A stretch of 64,000 nt of DNA, taken from Hydrogenophaga sp. (GTDB taxonomy: Bacteria; Pseudomonadota; Gammaproteobacteria; Burkholderiales; Burkholderiaceae_C). The notes below the pieces were generated by a model that did not search any database, was not told the DNA's origin, and saw only the letters and a list, made by a program, of their open reading frames with translations. The translations under genes and the position numbers were made by a program. Within the stretch, counting starts at the first letter, position 1, and each line of letters starts with the position of its first letter. Positions 1 to 9,313 of the stretch are shown here, piece after piece. The stretch covers positions 146,932-210,931 of the forward strand of contig NZ_JAHBZK010000008.1 of NCBI RefSeq assembly GCF_019635465.1, in the 5' to 3' direction.

Positions 1-51
1 CGATGTCTGCAAGGGGCCCGAAGCCGAACCTGGATGCCCTCACCGCCACCA

Positions 52-161
52 GGTCACTGGTGATCGGGGTGTCCGATGTAGCGAAGTAAAGGAGGAGGAT
101 CGGGCTGCAAGCCCGATCCGGGGGACATGAGCGGAGTCGGATGCCCCGGTCGCCGGTGACC
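52..161 (+). other. Long G:U-tolerant RNA stem in gene-free window edge
   Basis: No coding sequence is seen in 1-180. Bases 52-77 pair with 136-161 in an uninterrupted 26-bp stem in which six pairs are G:U (58-155, 61-152, 64-149, 70-143, 71-142, 77-136). Inside it, 97-106 and 110-119 form a second perfect 10-bp stem with a 3-base loop. Because the wobbles become A-C mismatches on the other strand, only a plus-strand transcript folds fully. No U-tract follows, so it is not a standard intrinsic terminator. The transcript source lies outside the window. It could be a structured RNA, the 3' untranslated region of an upstream gene, or the remnant of a mobile intron or retron; none of these can be shown here. 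Confidence 0.5.
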
Positions 162-180
162 GCCGCAGCCGGAGACAAGC

Positions 181-2001
181 TCAAGCCAGCGGCGGCGTAG
201 CCGCCAACACCTCATCGAGCGTCGTCACCCCTTCGGCCACCTTCGCCGCCCCCGCCAAGCGCAGCGGCCGCATGCCGTCGGCCACGCCCTGCGCGCGCAG
301 GGCCTCCATCTTCGGCTCCCGGCTCACCTTGTCCTTGAAGGCCTCGGTCACGCTGAGCAGTTCGTACAGGCCCATGCGGCCGCGGTAGCCGGTCATGCGG
401 CAGTCCACGCAACCCACGGGCTGGTAAGGGCGGTAGCCGCCCGAGACCTGCCAGGGCTTGACGATGTCGGCGAGTTGCTCGCGGCTGCTGGCCACCTCTT
501 CTTTCGGCAGGGGTTGCTTGCAGGCCGGGCACAGGGTGCGCACCAGGCGTTGCGCCAGCACGCCCAGCACGGTGGCGCTGATGAGGTAGGGCGGAATGCC
601 GAGCTCCATCAGCCGCATCACGGCCGAGGGCGCGTCGTTGGTGTGCAGGGTCGAGAAGACCAGGTGACCGGTGAGTGCGGCCTGCACTGCCATCTCGGCG
701 GTGGCCAGGTCGCGGATCTCGCCGACCATGATGATGTCCGGGTCCTGGCGCATGAGGGCGCGCAGGCCCTGGGCGAAGTCGAGGTCGAGCTGCGGCTGCA
801 CCTGGGTCTGGTTGAAGGCCGGCTCGATCATCTCAATCGGGTCTTCCACCGTGCTCACGTTCACCTCTTCGGTGGCCAGCCGCTTGAGCGTGGCGTAGAG
901 CGTGGTGGTCTTGCCCGAGCCGGTGGGGCCGGTGACCAGCACGATGCCGTGCGGGCGGCGCGTCAAGGCCTCCCAGCGTTGCGCGTCGTGCGCGGCAAAG
1001 CCCAGGGCCGACAGGTCTTTCACCGTCGACTCGGGGTCGAAGATGCGCATGACCAGCTTTTCACCGAAGGCGGTGGGCAGCGTGGACAAACGCATCTCCA
1101 CCTCGTCGCCGCGGGCCCCGCTCGCGCCGCCGGCGCCAGGCTTGACCGTCTTGATGCGCCCGTCCTGCGGGCGGCGGCGCTCGACCACGTCCATGCGGCC
1201 CAGCAGCTTGATGCGCGCCGTCATGGCGTTCATCACGCCCAGCGGCAGCTGGTAGACCGGGTGCAGCACGCCATCGATGCGAAAGCGGATCACGCCCTGC
1301 TCGCGTCGCGGCTCCAAGTGGATGTCGCTGGCGCGCTGGTCAAACGCGTATTGCCACAGCCAATCAACCACCTGCACCACGCCCTGATCGTTGGCGTCGA
1401 GCTGTTTGTTGCCTTTGCCCAGCTCCACCAGTTGCTCGAAGCTTTGCAGGCCGGCCGACCCGCCGGCTTTGTTGGCCGCGCGCACCGACTTGGCCAATGC
1501 AAAAAACTCGCCCGTGTAACGCGCGATCTCGGCCGGGCTGGCCAGCACCAGTCGCACGCGCTTGCGCGTTTGCCGTTCGACCTCGCTCACCCAGTCGCGC
1601 ACAAAGGGCTCGGCCGTGGCCACCACCACCTCGGCAGCGGTCACCTGCACCGGCAACACGCGGTGGCGCTCGGCGTAGGCCGCACTCATCACGTCGGCCA
1701 CCTTGCCCACCTCGACCTTGAGCGGATCGATGCGGAAGTAGTCGAGCCCGCTGCGCTGCGCCAGCCACTCCGCCAGCGCCTCGGCGTCGAGCAAATGCCC
1801 GTCCGCCGCGCGTGTCACGCCCACCACCGCCAGGCGCTGCAGCGGGTGTTGCGCGCTGTGGGCCGAGGCGATGCGGGTCTCGGTGCGGCGGGCTTCGTCC
1901 TCGCTGATGAGTCCGTCCTCACGCAACCACTTGAGCAGATGGCGCCATTCGATGGGACCCTGGTGCGCCGCAGCGGCGTGGTGGGGAGCGGCAGATTTCA
2001 T
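181..2001 (-). CDS. GspE/PilB-family type II secretion/type IV pilus ATPase
   Basis: A 606-residue cytoplasmic hexameric ATPase of the family that powers type II secretion or pilus extension. Visible are an N-terminal GspE/MshE-type domain (about 30-165), the ASDIHLEP motif at 224-231, Walker A GPTGSGKT at 358-365, the Asp/Walker B region DPDIIMVGEIRD at 420-431, the His box around 446-455, and a tetracysteine zinc motif (CPAC at 491-494, CVDC near 537). ATG at 2001 is chosen because it lies one base after the upstream gene's stop and opens the recognisable domain; an in-frame extension to 2238 only overlaps that gene. No other secretion or pilus gene is adjacent, so which machine it drives cannot be told from this window. 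Confidence 0.9.
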   Translation of the reverse strand: MKSAAPHHAAAAHQGPIEWRHLLKWLREDGLISEDEARRTETRIASAHSAQHPLQRLAVVGVTRAADGHLLDAEALAEWLAQRSGLDYFRIDPLKVEVGKVADVMSAAYAERHRVLPVQVTAAEVVVATAEPFVRDWVSEVERQTRKRVRLVLASPAEIARYTGEFFALAKSVRAANKAGGSAGLQSFEQLVELGKGNKQLDANDQGVVQVVDWLWQYAFDQRASDIHLEPRREQGVIRFRIDGVLHPVYQLPLGVMNAMTARIKLLGRMDVVERRRPQDGRIKTVKPGAGGASGARGDEVEMRLSTLPTAFGEKLVMRIFDPESTVKDLSALGFAAHDAQRWEALTRRPHGIVLVTGPTGSGKTTTLYATLKRLATEEVNVSTVEDPIEMIEPAFNQTQVQPQLDLDFAQGLRALMRQDPDIIMVGEIRDLATAEMAVQAALTGHLVFSTLHTNDAPSAVMRLMELGIPPYLISATVLGVLAQRLVRTLCPACKQPLPKEEVASSREQLADIVKPWQVSGGYRPYQPVGCVDCRMTGYRGRMGLYELLSVTEAFKDKVSREPKMEALRAQGVADGMRPLRLAGAAKVAEGVTTLDEVLAATPPLA

Positions 2002-2002
2002 G

Positions 2003-2764
2003 TCAGGACACCTGGGTGGACACACGCTGCATGTTGCGCAGCCACTTGGGGGCGGGCAGTCCCCAGCGTCGCTTGATCTCGCTGGCGCGCGCCGCCAAGG
2101 TGGCCGAGCCCGGGCGCTCGGCGTGGCGCTGCGCCAGCACGATGGTGTTGCCGTCGCGCGTGGGGCGAAATGCCCAGACCGCGTCGTCGCCAAAGGCCTC
2201 GCACAGGCTGGCCAGCGAGCGCTCGTAGCTGGCGTCACGCCCGAACAGGTTGACGGTGAGGCAGCCTTCGTCGGTCAGCGCGTCGCGGCAGTCGGCGTAG
2301 AAGCCGGGCGAATCGAGCACCGGAGCCGCGGCTTCGTGGTCGTAGAGGTCCACCTGCAGCGCGTCGTAGCGGCCCTGGTGTTCCGGGCGGCGAATGGCCT
2401 GCCCGGCGTCGTCCAGGATGATTTGCAGCCTCGCGCTCGGCGCGGGCAGCTTGAACCAGCGCCGACACACGGCCACCACTTGCGGGTTGATTTCGATCAC
2501 CGTGGTGTCCATGCGCAGCCGCTTGAAGCAGAACTTGGTGAGCGTGGCCGCGCCCAGCCCCAGCTGCAGCGCGCGCCGCTTGGGCACAAAGTCGGGCTCG
2601 ACGAACAGCAACCAGGCCATCATGCGCTGCACGTACTCCAGGTGGATATCGAACGGCTGGTCGAGCTGCATCGACCCCTGTACCCATTCGGTGCCCAGGT
2701 GCAGGTAACGCACCTCGTCGAGTTCGGAGATGTTGACTTCGGGCAGCGCGGGTGGGGTCTTCAT
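2003..2764 (-). CDS. Spermidine synthase-like methyltransferase-fold protein
   Basis: A 253-residue protein with the Rossmann fold of the spermidine synthase/SAM methyltransferase superfamily: a glycine-rich loop (LQLGLGAATLTKF), the acidic VIEINP that would bind the ribose of decarboxylated SAM, and DALQVDLYDHEA where polyamine synthases carry their catalytic aspartate segment. It is shorter than typical SpeE (about 285) and lacks much of the N-terminal beta domain, so true aminopropyl transfer is not certain. ATG 2764 is preferred over a GTG two codons upstream. It sits one base upstream of the GspE-type ATPase gene and is probably co-transcribed with it. Confidence 0.75.
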   Translation of the reverse strand: MKTPPALPEVNISELDEVRYLHLGTEWVQGSMQLDQPFDIHLEYVQRMMAWLLFVEPDFVPKRRALQLGLGAATLTKFCFKRLRMDTTVIEINPQVVAVCRRWFKLPAPSARLQIILDDAGQAIRRPEHQGRYDALQVDLYDHEAAAPVLDSPGFYADCRDALTDEGCLTVNLFGRDASYERSLASLCEAFGDDAVWAFRPTRDGNTIVLAQRHAERPGSATLAARASEIKRRWGLPAPKWLRNMQRVSTQVS

Positions 2765-2792
2765 GGGCACGGCCGATTATCAACACCTCGGT

Positions 2793-3287
2793 TCAGGCCA
2801 CGCCGTGTGCGCATAGAACCGCTTGCCATGCCTGCAGTTTGCGATCGAAGGACCAGCCGGCGTTGGCCGGGCTGGTCGAGGGCAGGGAGTGCACCGGCAG
2901 GCCCAGGGCGCGGGTGTGGCGCGCGTGGCGAAAGCTCTCGCCGCCGTTGTGCGCGATGGCCTGCAGTTGCGGGCAGCGCTGGCGCAGCGAGGCCAGGTCG
3001 TTGAGCTCGGCGTCGCGGATGGCCGTGTCCAGGCTGCCCTCGCGTTCGCAGCTGGCGTAGACGTCCCAGATGCCCAGGCCATGGTCGCGCGCCGCGTCCA
3101 GGCGGGCGGCGTAGCTGAACTCCATCAACGGCAAGGCCCACAGGGTGCTCAGGATCTTCCAGAACGCGTTCTGCGGGTGCCCGTAGTACTGCTGCGCCCG
3201 CAAGGACGCCACACCCGGAAAGCTGCCCAGCACCAGCAGACGTGTGCGGGCATCGATGACCGGCGCCAGGCCTTGCAGACGCGTCAT
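2793..3287 (-). CDS. Mug-like DNA glycosylase (deoxyinosine/uracil-mismatch type)
   Basis: A 164-residue member of the uracil-DNA glycosylase superfamily, matching the short family called DNA-deoxyinosine glycosylase or Mug-like. The N-terminal block LLVLGSFPGVASLRAQQYY and the following GHPQNAFWKIL correspond to the base-flipping pocket motif; LPSTSPANAG near the C terminus is the family's minor-groove intercalation motif. It would excise deaminated bases in base excision repair. The ATG at 3287 overlaps the stop of the TatD gene by four bases (ATGA), indicating translational coupling; the longer open frame reaching 3467 is low-complexity and lies inside the TatD gene. Confidence 0.85.
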   Translation of the reverse strand: MTRLQGLAPVIDARTRLLVLGSFPGVASLRAQQYYGHPQNAFWKILSTLWALPLMEFSYAARLDAARDHGLGIWDVYASCEREGSLDTAIRDAELNDLASLRQRCPQLQAIAHNGGESFRHARHTRALGLPVHSLPSTSPANAGWSFDRKLQAWQAVLCAHGVA

Positions 3288-4114
3288 GCCAGCGCCGCCA
3301 GCCGGGGCAGCACCCGCCGGGCGTTGGCGGTGGTGGCCTGCGCCAACTCGGTGGGGTGCAGCCCGCGCAGCGCCGCCAGCACGGCGCCAATGCGCGGCAG
3401 CTCGCGCGGGTGGTTGATGCCTTGCGCCCGCCCGGCCGCCCGCTCGGCCGCCGGCACGTACAGCCATTGCGGCGGGATGTCGGGCGCATCGGTCTCAACC
3501 ACCAGGGCCTGCAGCGGCAGGTCGCTGGCCAGGCGGCGCAACTGCCGCGCAGGCTCGAAGGTGAGCGCGCCGCCAAAGCCCAGCGCGAAGCCCAGATCGA
3601 CAAACGCCTGTGCCTGCTGGGCACTGCCGTTGAAGGCGTGCGCGATACCGCCGCCCGTGGGCAGTTCGCGCAGGCCCTTGAGCAAGGCGTCGGCGCTGCG
3701 CCGCACGTGCAGGATCACCGGCAGGCCATGCTTGCGGGCCAGGCGCAGCTGCGCGCGGTAGAAGTGCTGTTGGCGCTCACGCATGGCGGGCTCGGTGAGC
3801 GCCGGCACAAAGAAGTCCAGCCCGATTTCGCCCACCGCCACCAGACGGGGGTCGCTTCGATGCTCGCTCAGGGTGGCGTCCAGCGCGTCAAGGTCGTCTT
3901 CGCCAGCGCGCGGCACGTACAAGGGGTGGATGCCCAGCGCGTAGGCGTCATCGAAACGGTGGGCCAGGGTGCGCACCGCGTCCCAGTTGGCGCGCTCCAC
4001 CGCCGGCAGCACGCAGCGGCCCACGCCATGCTCGCGGGCCTGGGCGCGCCAGCTGATCGCGGTGGTCGCGTCGAACTCCGGCGCGTCGAGATGGCAGTGC
4101 GTGTCGATCCACAT
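3284..4114 (-). CDS. TatD-family metal-dependent hydrolase
   Basis: A 276-residue TIM-barrel metallohydrolase of the TatD family, usually DNA 3'-exonucleases or deoxyribonucleases. Seen are the starting metal ligands THCHLD, the VGEIGLDFF motif with the bridging glutamate, LPVILHVRRS with a ligand histidine, IAHAFNGS, and VVETDAPDIPP with the catalytic aspartate. Length matches the family. ATG 4114 immediately precedes the typical MxIDTHCH beginning. It is translationally coupled to the downstream DNA glycosylase gene, so the pair is a small DNA-repair or nucleic-acid-maintenance operon, divergent from the META lipoprotein gene. Confidence 0.9.
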   Translation of the reverse strand: MWIDTHCHLDAPEFDATTAISWRAQAREHGVGRCVLPAVERANWDAVRTLAHRFDDAYALGIHPLYVPRAGEDDLDALDATLSEHRSDPRLVAVGEIGLDFFVPALTEPAMRERQQHFYRAQLRLARKHGLPVILHVRRSADALLKGLRELPTGGGIAHAFNGSAQQAQAFVDLGFALGFGGALTFEPARQLRRLASDLPLQALVVETDAPDIPPQWLYVPAAERAAGRAQGINHPRELPRIGAVLAALRGLHPTELAQATTANARRVLPRLAALA

Positions 4115-4166
4115 CGGGGGTATAAGGCGTGTCGCTGCGCATTGTCACCGCCAGAGGAGGAACCGC

Positions 4167-4583
4167 ATGAGCCCGCTTCGCATTGCCCTTGCCCTGCCAT
4201 TGCTGTGCACCCTGTTCGCCTGCGCCATGCCGGGCGGGTCAGCGCCCGACGTGGTGGGCACCGAATGGCGGCTGCAGGACCTGCATGGTGTGAAGGTGGT
4301 CGATGGCGTGCAGGCCACCCTCGCCTTCCCCGAGGCGGGCCGGGTGGCGGGCTTCGGGTCGTGCAACCGATTCTTTGGCACCTACACCCAGGTGGGGCAC
4401 CGCATGGCGTTCGGGCAACTGGGCATGACGCGCATGGCCTGCCCGGGGCCGATCGGCGAGCAGGAGACGCGCTACCTGGCGGCCTTGCAGCAGGTCAAGG
4501 GCCTGCGCCTGGAGCGCAACGAACTGCTGCTGGAGGTGGAGGGCCAGATCTGGCCGCTGCGCTTCGCGCCTGTGGTTCGCTGA
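4167..4583 (+). CDS. META-domain (HslJ-like) lipoprotein
   Basis: A 138-residue predicted lipoprotein: a short signal peptide ends in the lipobox LFAC near residues 16-19, followed by one META domain (about 30-135). The domain shows the family signature GFGSCNRFFGTY and TRMACPG; the family includes E. coli HslJ, linked to heat shock and novobiocin resistance, but its biochemical role is unknown. The start ATG has a good Shine-Dalgarno AGAGGAGG about seven bases upstream. It is divergent from the TatD gene and convergent with lolD. Confidence 0.85.
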   Translation: MSPLRIALALPLLCTLFACAMPGGSAPDVVGTEWRLQDLHGVKVVDGVQATLAFPEAGRVAGFGSCNRFFGTYTQVGHRMAFGQLGMTRMACPGPIGEQETRYLAALQQVKGLRLERNELLLEVEGQIWPLRFAPVVR

Positions 4584-4607
4584 CGCGCCGACCCTGGCAA
4601 CGCCTGG

Positions 4608-5282
4608 TCAGCCGAGGCGCCCGCCCGCCAGACGCAACACGCGGCCGCAGCGCGCTGCCAGACCTTCGTCGTGGGTCACCAGCACAAAGGCCGTGCCCTG
4701 GTCGCGCGCCAGATCGAGCATGAGCTCGAACACGCCATCGGCGGTGGAGCGATCGAGGTTGCCGGTGGGCTCGTCGGCCAGCACGCAGGCTGGCTGCGTG
4801 ACCAGGGCGCGCGCGATGGCCACACGCTGGCGCTCGCCGCCCGACAGCTCTGCCGGCCGGTGCATCAGGCGCGCCGACAGACCCACGCGGTCGAGCACCT
4901 TTGCAGCCTGGTCGGCGGCTTGCTCGCGCGGCAGGCGCCGGATCCACAGCGGCATGGCCACGTTGTCGCGCGCGGTGAACTCGGGCAACAAGTGGTGGAA
5001 CTGGTAGACAAAGCCGAGGTGGCGGTTGCGCAGCACGCCCTGTTGCGTGGCATCGAGCGCCGAGAAGCGCTGGTCCATCAGGCGCACGTCGCCCGCGCTG
5101 GGGGCATCGAGCCCACCCAGCAGGTGCAGCAAGGTGCTCTTGCCGGAACCCGAGGCGCCGACGATGGCCACGGTATCACCGCGGCGCACCTCGAGGTCGA
5201 CACCGTCGAGCACGCCAACGTCCAGGCGGCCCTCTTTGAAGCGTTTGCGCAGGCCCTGCGCCGCAAGCACCACTTCACTCAT
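4608..5282 (-). CDS. lolD: Lipoprotein-releasing ABC transporter ATPase LolD
   Basis: A 224-residue ABC ATPase that energises release of lipoproteins from the inner membrane to LolA. Walker A GASGSGKS is at 42-49, the signature LSGGERQ near 147, Walker [12 protein letters not shown] and the H-loop VTHDE follow. The [12 protein letters not shown] stretch after the Q-loop is characteristic of LolD and related MacB-type ATPases. ATG 5282 overlaps the end of the permease gene by eight bases, so the two are translationally coupled. A longer frame to 5429 runs inside the permease gene and is rejected. Confidence 0.95.
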   Translation of the reverse strand: MSEVVLAAQGLRKRFKEGRLDVGVLDGVDLEVRRGDTVAIVGASGSGKSTLLHLLGGLDAPSAGDVRLMDQRFSALDATQQGVLRNRHLGFVYQFHHLLPEFTARDNVAMPLWIRRLPREQAADQAAKVLDRVGLSARLMHRPAELSGGERQRVAIARALVTQPACVLADEPTGNLDRSTADGVFELMLDLARDQGTAFVLVTHDEGLAARCGRVLRLAGGRLG

Positions 5283-6531
5283 AGCGCAGCGCCTCCGCCG
5301 GGTTGACGCGGCTGGCGCGCCAGCTGGGATACAGCGTGGCCACGAAGGCCATGAGCAGCGAGATGAGCGCCACCGGCACGATGTCGGCTTGCTGCGGGTC
5401 GCTGGGCATGCGGCTGATGAGGTAGACATCCTGCGGCAAAAAGCTGGTGCGCAACAGGTGCTCCAGCGCAGGCACGATGGTGTCGATGTTGAAGGCCACC
5501 GCCAGCCCGAACAACAGGCCCAGCCCAGTGCCGATCACGCCGACGGCTGCGCCCTGCACCACGAAGATGCCCATGATGCTGCGCGGGCTGGCGCCCAGCG
5601 TTCGCAGGATGGCGATGTCGGCGCGCTTGTCGGTCACCGTCATCACCAGCGTGGACACCAGGTTGAACGCTGCCACCGCAACGATGAGCGTGAGGATGAT
5701 GAACATCATGCGTTTCTCGAGCTGCACGGCGGCAAACCAGGTGCGGTTCTGGCGCGTCCAGTCGCGCACCACCAGGCCCTGATCCAGGTCGCCTGCCATG
5801 CGCACCGCAACCTCGCGCGCGGTGTGCAGATCGCGCAGCTTCACGCGCACGCCGGTCGGCCCCTCGACGCGAAAGATGCGCGCGGCGTCGTCGATGTGCA
5901 GCATGGCCAGCGAAGCGTCGTACTCGTAGTGGCCGGAATCGAAGGTCCCCACCACCGTCATGGTGCGCACGCGCGGCACCACACCGGCGGGCGTGACCTG
6001 GCCCGTGGGCGCGATCAGCGTCACCGTGTCGCCGGCGATCACGCCCAGGCTGCGCGCCAGCGCGCCACCCAGCACGATGCCGAATTCGCCCGCGTGCAGA
6101 CGCGGCAGCACGCTGTCGGCCAGTTCGGCGGCCAACGGCGTCACGCGCGGCTCCAGCGCGGGGTCGATGCCGCGCACCTGGGCGCCGCGCATGTCTTCGC
6201 CGCGGGCGATGAGCGCCTGGGCGCCCACAAAGGGCGCGGCACCCACCACTTCAGGTTGCGCCTCAATGGCGGCCAGGGTCTTGGGCAGGTTCACGATGGC
6301 CTGACCGTCGGCCTCGAACACCTCGATGTGCGACAGCACGCCCAACATGCGGTCACGCACCTCCTTCTGGAAGCCGTTCATGACCGAAAGCACGATGATC
6401 AACGCAGCCACCCCCAGTGCAATGCCCAGCATGGACACGCCCGAGATGAAGGAGATGAAGCCGTTGCGGCGGGTGGCGCGACCAGCGCGGGTGTAGCGCC
6501 AGCCCAGCAGAAGTTCGTAGGGGGTTTGCAT
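5275..6531 (-). CDS. lolC: Lipoprotein-releasing permease LolC/LolE family
   Basis: A 418-residue inner-membrane permease with the four-helix MacB/FtsX-type topology: one helix near residues 25-50, a large periplasmic domain (about 55-270), and three helices (about 275-300, 315-350, 380-405). The N terminus [12 protein letters not shown] and the stretch [20 protein letters not shown] are typical of LolC/E. Together with LolD it forms the Lol exporter; a single permease gene here suggests a homodimeric LolF-like arrangement or a second permease gene elsewhere. ATG 6531 is the first start that does not overlap the divergent gene at 6580. Confidence 0.92.
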   Translation of the reverse strand: MQTPYELLLGWRYTRAGRATRRNGFISFISGVSMLGIALGVAALIIVLSVMNGFQKEVRDRMLGVLSHIEVFEADGQAIVNLPKTLAAIEAQPEVVGAAPFVGAQALIARGEDMRGAQVRGIDPALEPRVTPLAAELADSVLPRLHAGEFGIVLGGALARSLGVIAGDTVTLIAPTGQVTPAGVVPRVRTMTVVGTFDSGHYEYDASLAMLHIDDAARIFRVEGPTGVRVKLRDLHTAREVAVRMAGDLDQGLVVRDWTRQNRTWFAAVQLEKRMMFIILTLIVAVAAFNLVSTLVMTVTDKRADIAILRTLGASPRSIMGIFVVQGAAVGVIGTGLGLLFGLAVAFNIDTIVPALEHLLRTSFLPQDVYLISRMPSDPQQADIVPVALISLLMAFVATLYPSWRASRVNPAEALRYE

Positions 6532-6579
6532 GAAAGTTCGGCGAGCGGCGGGCATTGTGGCATCCCCGACAATCGCCCG

Positions 6580-7536
6580 ATGCCTGCCCTGCCCCTGAAC
6601 CTGGATTCCGATCACCACTGGGTGGTTCCTTTCGCCAGCTTCGGGCAAGGCGGCCAGCGCCCCGACATCCCGCCGCTGCCGAATCTGCAGCGGCTGTTGG
6701 CGATCCTGCGCGAGGCGCATTGCATCGAGACCGAGTCCACCGCCTTTGACGCGCCACACGAGCTGGCCCTGGCCTGGGCGCAGGGTGTGCCAGCGTCGAC
6801 AACGGGCTGGCCCGGGGCCGCCCTGGCCAGCGCGCAGCCCGGCACGCCGCAGGCCTGGGTGCATCCGGTGCACCTGCAGGTCGGCATGGACCAGGTCCAG
6901 TTGCAGCCCGGCGAAGGGCTGGCCCTGAGCGAGGCCCATGCCCGTGCCCTGTTCGACGCCCTCCAACCCCTGTGCGCAGAGGATGGCGTTGAACTGCGCT
7001 TTGACAGCCCCACGCGCTGGCACGCCCAAGGCACGCGACTGGGCCGGCTGCGCTGCGCCAGCCTGGACCGGGTGGCCGGCCGCTCGGTGGCCGCCTGGCT
7101 GCCCCAAGGCGACGAGGCGCGCTGGCTGCAGCGCCTGATGAGCGAAGCGCAAATGCTCTTCTACACCCACCCCGTCAACGACGAACGCGAGGCATCGCGC
7201 CAGCTCGCCATCAACGGCATCTGGGTCGATGCCGCCGGCGCGGTGCCGACCACGACGTCCGGCCGGCCGGCGCCGCATTGCGTCGACAGCCTGCGCGCCA
7301 GCGCCCTGCAAGGCGACGTGGCGGCCTGGCAAAACGCCTGGAAAGCGCTCGACGCCACGCTGATGCGCGACCTGCTGGCGCGGCACAACAGCGGGCAGGC
7401 CCTGACCTTGACCCTGTGCGGCGAACAAGCCGCACTCACCCTGACCGCCTCGCGGCCGGGCCCATGGCAACGCCTGGGCGCGGCACTGGGCATGGTCCGC
7501 GCAACGACGCCGACCCAACTGCTGAACACGCTATGA
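6580..7536 (+). CDS. RpfE-like/phosphoglycerate mutase-like conserved protein
   Basis: A 318-residue soluble protein with no signal peptide or membrane segment. It resembles the conserved proteins found next to recJ in proteobacteria (Xanthomonas RpfE-like, sometimes annotated as cofactor-independent phosphoglycerate mutase-like regulators); this identification rests on context and general similarity of motifs such as NLQRLLAILREA and MLFYTHPVNDEREA. No catalytic residues of phosphoglycerate mutase can be pointed out, so an enzymatic role should not be assumed. Its stop overlaps the recJ start by four bases (ATGA), so it is translationally coupled to recJ. It is divergent from lolC with 48 bp between starts. 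Confidence 0.6.
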   Translation: MPALPLNLDSDHHWVVPFASFGQGGQRPDIPPLPNLQRLLAILREAHCIETESTAFDAPHELALAWAQGVPASTTGWPGAALASAQPGTPQAWVHPVHLQVGMDQVQLQPGEGLALSEAHARALFDALQPLCAEDGVELRFDSPTRWHAQGTRLGRLRCASLDRVAGRSVAAWLPQGDEARWLQRLMSEAQMLFYTHPVNDEREASRQLAINGIWVDAAGAVPTTTSGRPAPHCVDSLRASALQGDVAAWQNAWKALDATLMRDLLARHNSGQALTLTLCGEQAALTLTASRPGPWQRLGAALGMVRATTPTQLLNTL

Positions 7537-9269
7537 AGATCATCACCCGCGACGTCCCACCGCGCGCCGCCTGGGCGCTGGAGCAAAGCGGCCTGCACCC
7601 CTTGCTGGCCCGGCTGTTTGCTTCGCGCGGCATCGTCGAGCGCGACCAGCTTGACGACGGCCTGGCCCAGCTGCTGCCACCGACCGACCTCAAAGGCGCG
7701 GCCGAAGCCGCCACCGCTCTGGCCGACGCCATGGCCGCGAAGCAGCGCATCTGCATCGTGGCCGACTACGACTGCGACGGCGCCACCGCGTGCGCCGTGG
7801 CCGTGCGTGGCCTGCGGCTGCTGGGAGCACCCCTGGCTTTTGACGATGTGCATTACCTGGTGCCGGACCGGGTGGTCGATGGCTATGGCCTCACACCCGC
7901 CATCGCACAGCGCGTCAAGGCCACCGGCGCGCAGGTGCTGGTCACAGTGGACAACGGCATCGCCAGCCTGGACGGGGTGCGGGTGGCGCGCGAACTCGGG
8001 CTGTCGGTCATCGTCACCGACCACCACCTGCCGGCCCAACAAGGCGGGCAGACGGTGCTGCCTGCCGACTGCCTCATCGTCAACCCCAACCAGCCCGGCT
8101 GCCCTTTCGAGAGCAAGAGCATTGCCGGGGTGGGCGTGATGTTCTACGTGCTGCTGGCCCTGCGCGCCGAGTTGCGTGCGCGCGGTGTCTTCACGCCCCA
8201 GACGCAGCCCCGCATCGACGCCTTGCTGCCACTGGTGGCACTGGGCACAGTGGCCGATGTCGTCAAGCTCGACACCAACAACCGCCGCCTCGTGGCGCAG
8301 GGGCTCAAGCGCGTGCGCGCGGGCGCGCTGCCCGCCGGCATGGCGGCCTTGTTCACGGCGGCCGGCCGCCGCACCGAGACGGCAACCACCTTCGACTTCG
8401 GCTTTGCGCTGGGCCCCCGGCTGAACGCCGCCGGGCGCCTGGCCGACATGACCCTCGGCATCGAATGCCTGCTCACCGACGAGCGCGCGCGCGCCGACGA
8501 ACTGGCGCGCACCCTGGACGGCATCAACCGCGAGCGCAAAGCCATCGAGGGCGAGATGCGCGAGCAGGCCCTCATGCTGGCCGAAGAGATGTTCGACGAG
8601 AGCGAACAACCGCCGCCTGCGCTGGTGGTGTTCGACCCCGACTTTCACGAAGGCGTGGTCGGCATCGTCGCCTCACGCCTGAAGGACAAGCTGCACCGGC
8701 CCACCTTCGTGTTTGCCTCCAGCACCGCGCTGGGCAAGGAGCACGAACTCAAAGGCTCGGGCCGCTCCATCCCCGGGTTTCACCTGCGCGATGCGCTCGA
8801 TCTGGTGGCCAAGCGTCATCCGGGCGTGCTGCTGCGCTTTGGCGGCCACGCCATGGCGGCGGGTTGCACCATCGAAGAAGAACACCTCGACACCTTTGAG
8901 CAAGCCCTGCAACAGGTCGCACACGAGTGGCTGGACGCAGCCACGCTGCAACGGCGCATCGAAACCGATGGCCCGCTCGATCGCCAGTACCGCCGACCCG
9001 ATCTGGTGGACACCCTGCACCAGCAGGTGTGGGGTCAAGGCTTCGCGCCCCCTGTGTTCAGCGAGGAGGTGCGCGTGGTCAGCCAGCGCATCGTGGGGGA
9101 GAAGCACCTGGCTCTGAAGCTGCAGCACCAGGGCGACGCGGTCGACGGCATCTGGTTCGGCCACACCGAGCCACTGCCCGAGCGCGTGACGATCGCCTTT
9201 CGCCTGGACGCAGACGAATGGCAGGGGCAGCGAAGGGTGCGGTTTCTGGTGGAGGCGGCGGACGTCTGA
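7533..9269 (+). CDS. recJ: Single-stranded-DNA-specific 5'-3' exonuclease RecJ
   Basis: A 578-residue DHH-family exonuclease acting in RecF-pathway recombination and mismatch repair. Motif I DYDCDG is at 78-83, VTVDNGIAS and the DHH motif (TDHHLP) follow, LGTVADVV carries another metal ligand, and the DHHA1 domain shows GGHAMAAG; a C-terminal OB fold is expected after about residue 460. Length agrees with the family. The start is the ATG that overlaps the upstream gene's stop; a longer frame beginning at 7278 is inside that gene. Confidence 0.96.
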   Translation: MKIITRDVPPRAAWALEQSGLHPLLARLFASRGIVERDQLDDGLAQLLPPTDLKGAAEAATALADAMAAKQRICIVADYDCDGATACAVAVRGLRLLGAPLAFDDVHYLVPDRVVDGYGLTPAIAQRVKATGAQVLVTVDNGIASLDGVRVARELGLSVIVTDHHLPAQQGGQTVLPADCLIVNPNQPGCPFESKSIAGVGVMFYVLLALRAELRARGVFTPQTQPRIDALLPLVALGTVADVVKLDTNNRRLVAQGLKRVRAGALPAGMAALFTAAGRRTETATTFDFGFALGPRLNAAGRLADMTLGIECLLTDERARADELARTLDGINRERKAIEGEMREQALMLAEEMFDESEQPPPALVVFDPDFHEGVVGIVASRLKDKLHRPTFVFASSTALGKEHELKGSGRSIPGFHLRDALDLVAKRHPGVLLRFGGHAMAAGCTIEEEHLDTFEQALQQVAHEWLDAATLQRRIETDGPLDRQYRRPDLVDTLHQQVWGQGFAPPVFSEEVRVVSQRIVGEKHLALKLQHQGDAVDGIWFGHTEPLPERVTIAFRLDADEWQGQRRVRFLVEAADV

Positions 9270-9313
9270 GTCTGCGCCACGGCGGCCGGGTCGGCCGGGG
9301 CGTCAGGCGCCGA

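Noticed and set aside
1-180. Group II intron domain V or retron RNA at the left edge
   Set aside because: The stem is long enough, but no domain V consensus or reverse transcriptase is visible in the window; kept only as an unexplained RNA fold.
475-2076. 533-codon plus-strand frame over the GspE-type gene
   Set aside because: Antisense shadow; the minus strand carries all GspE motifs.
5026-6579. Plus-strand extension of the RpfE-like frame over lolD/lolC
   Set aside because: The 518-codon extension is antisense to lolD and lolC; the real protein starts at ATG 6580.
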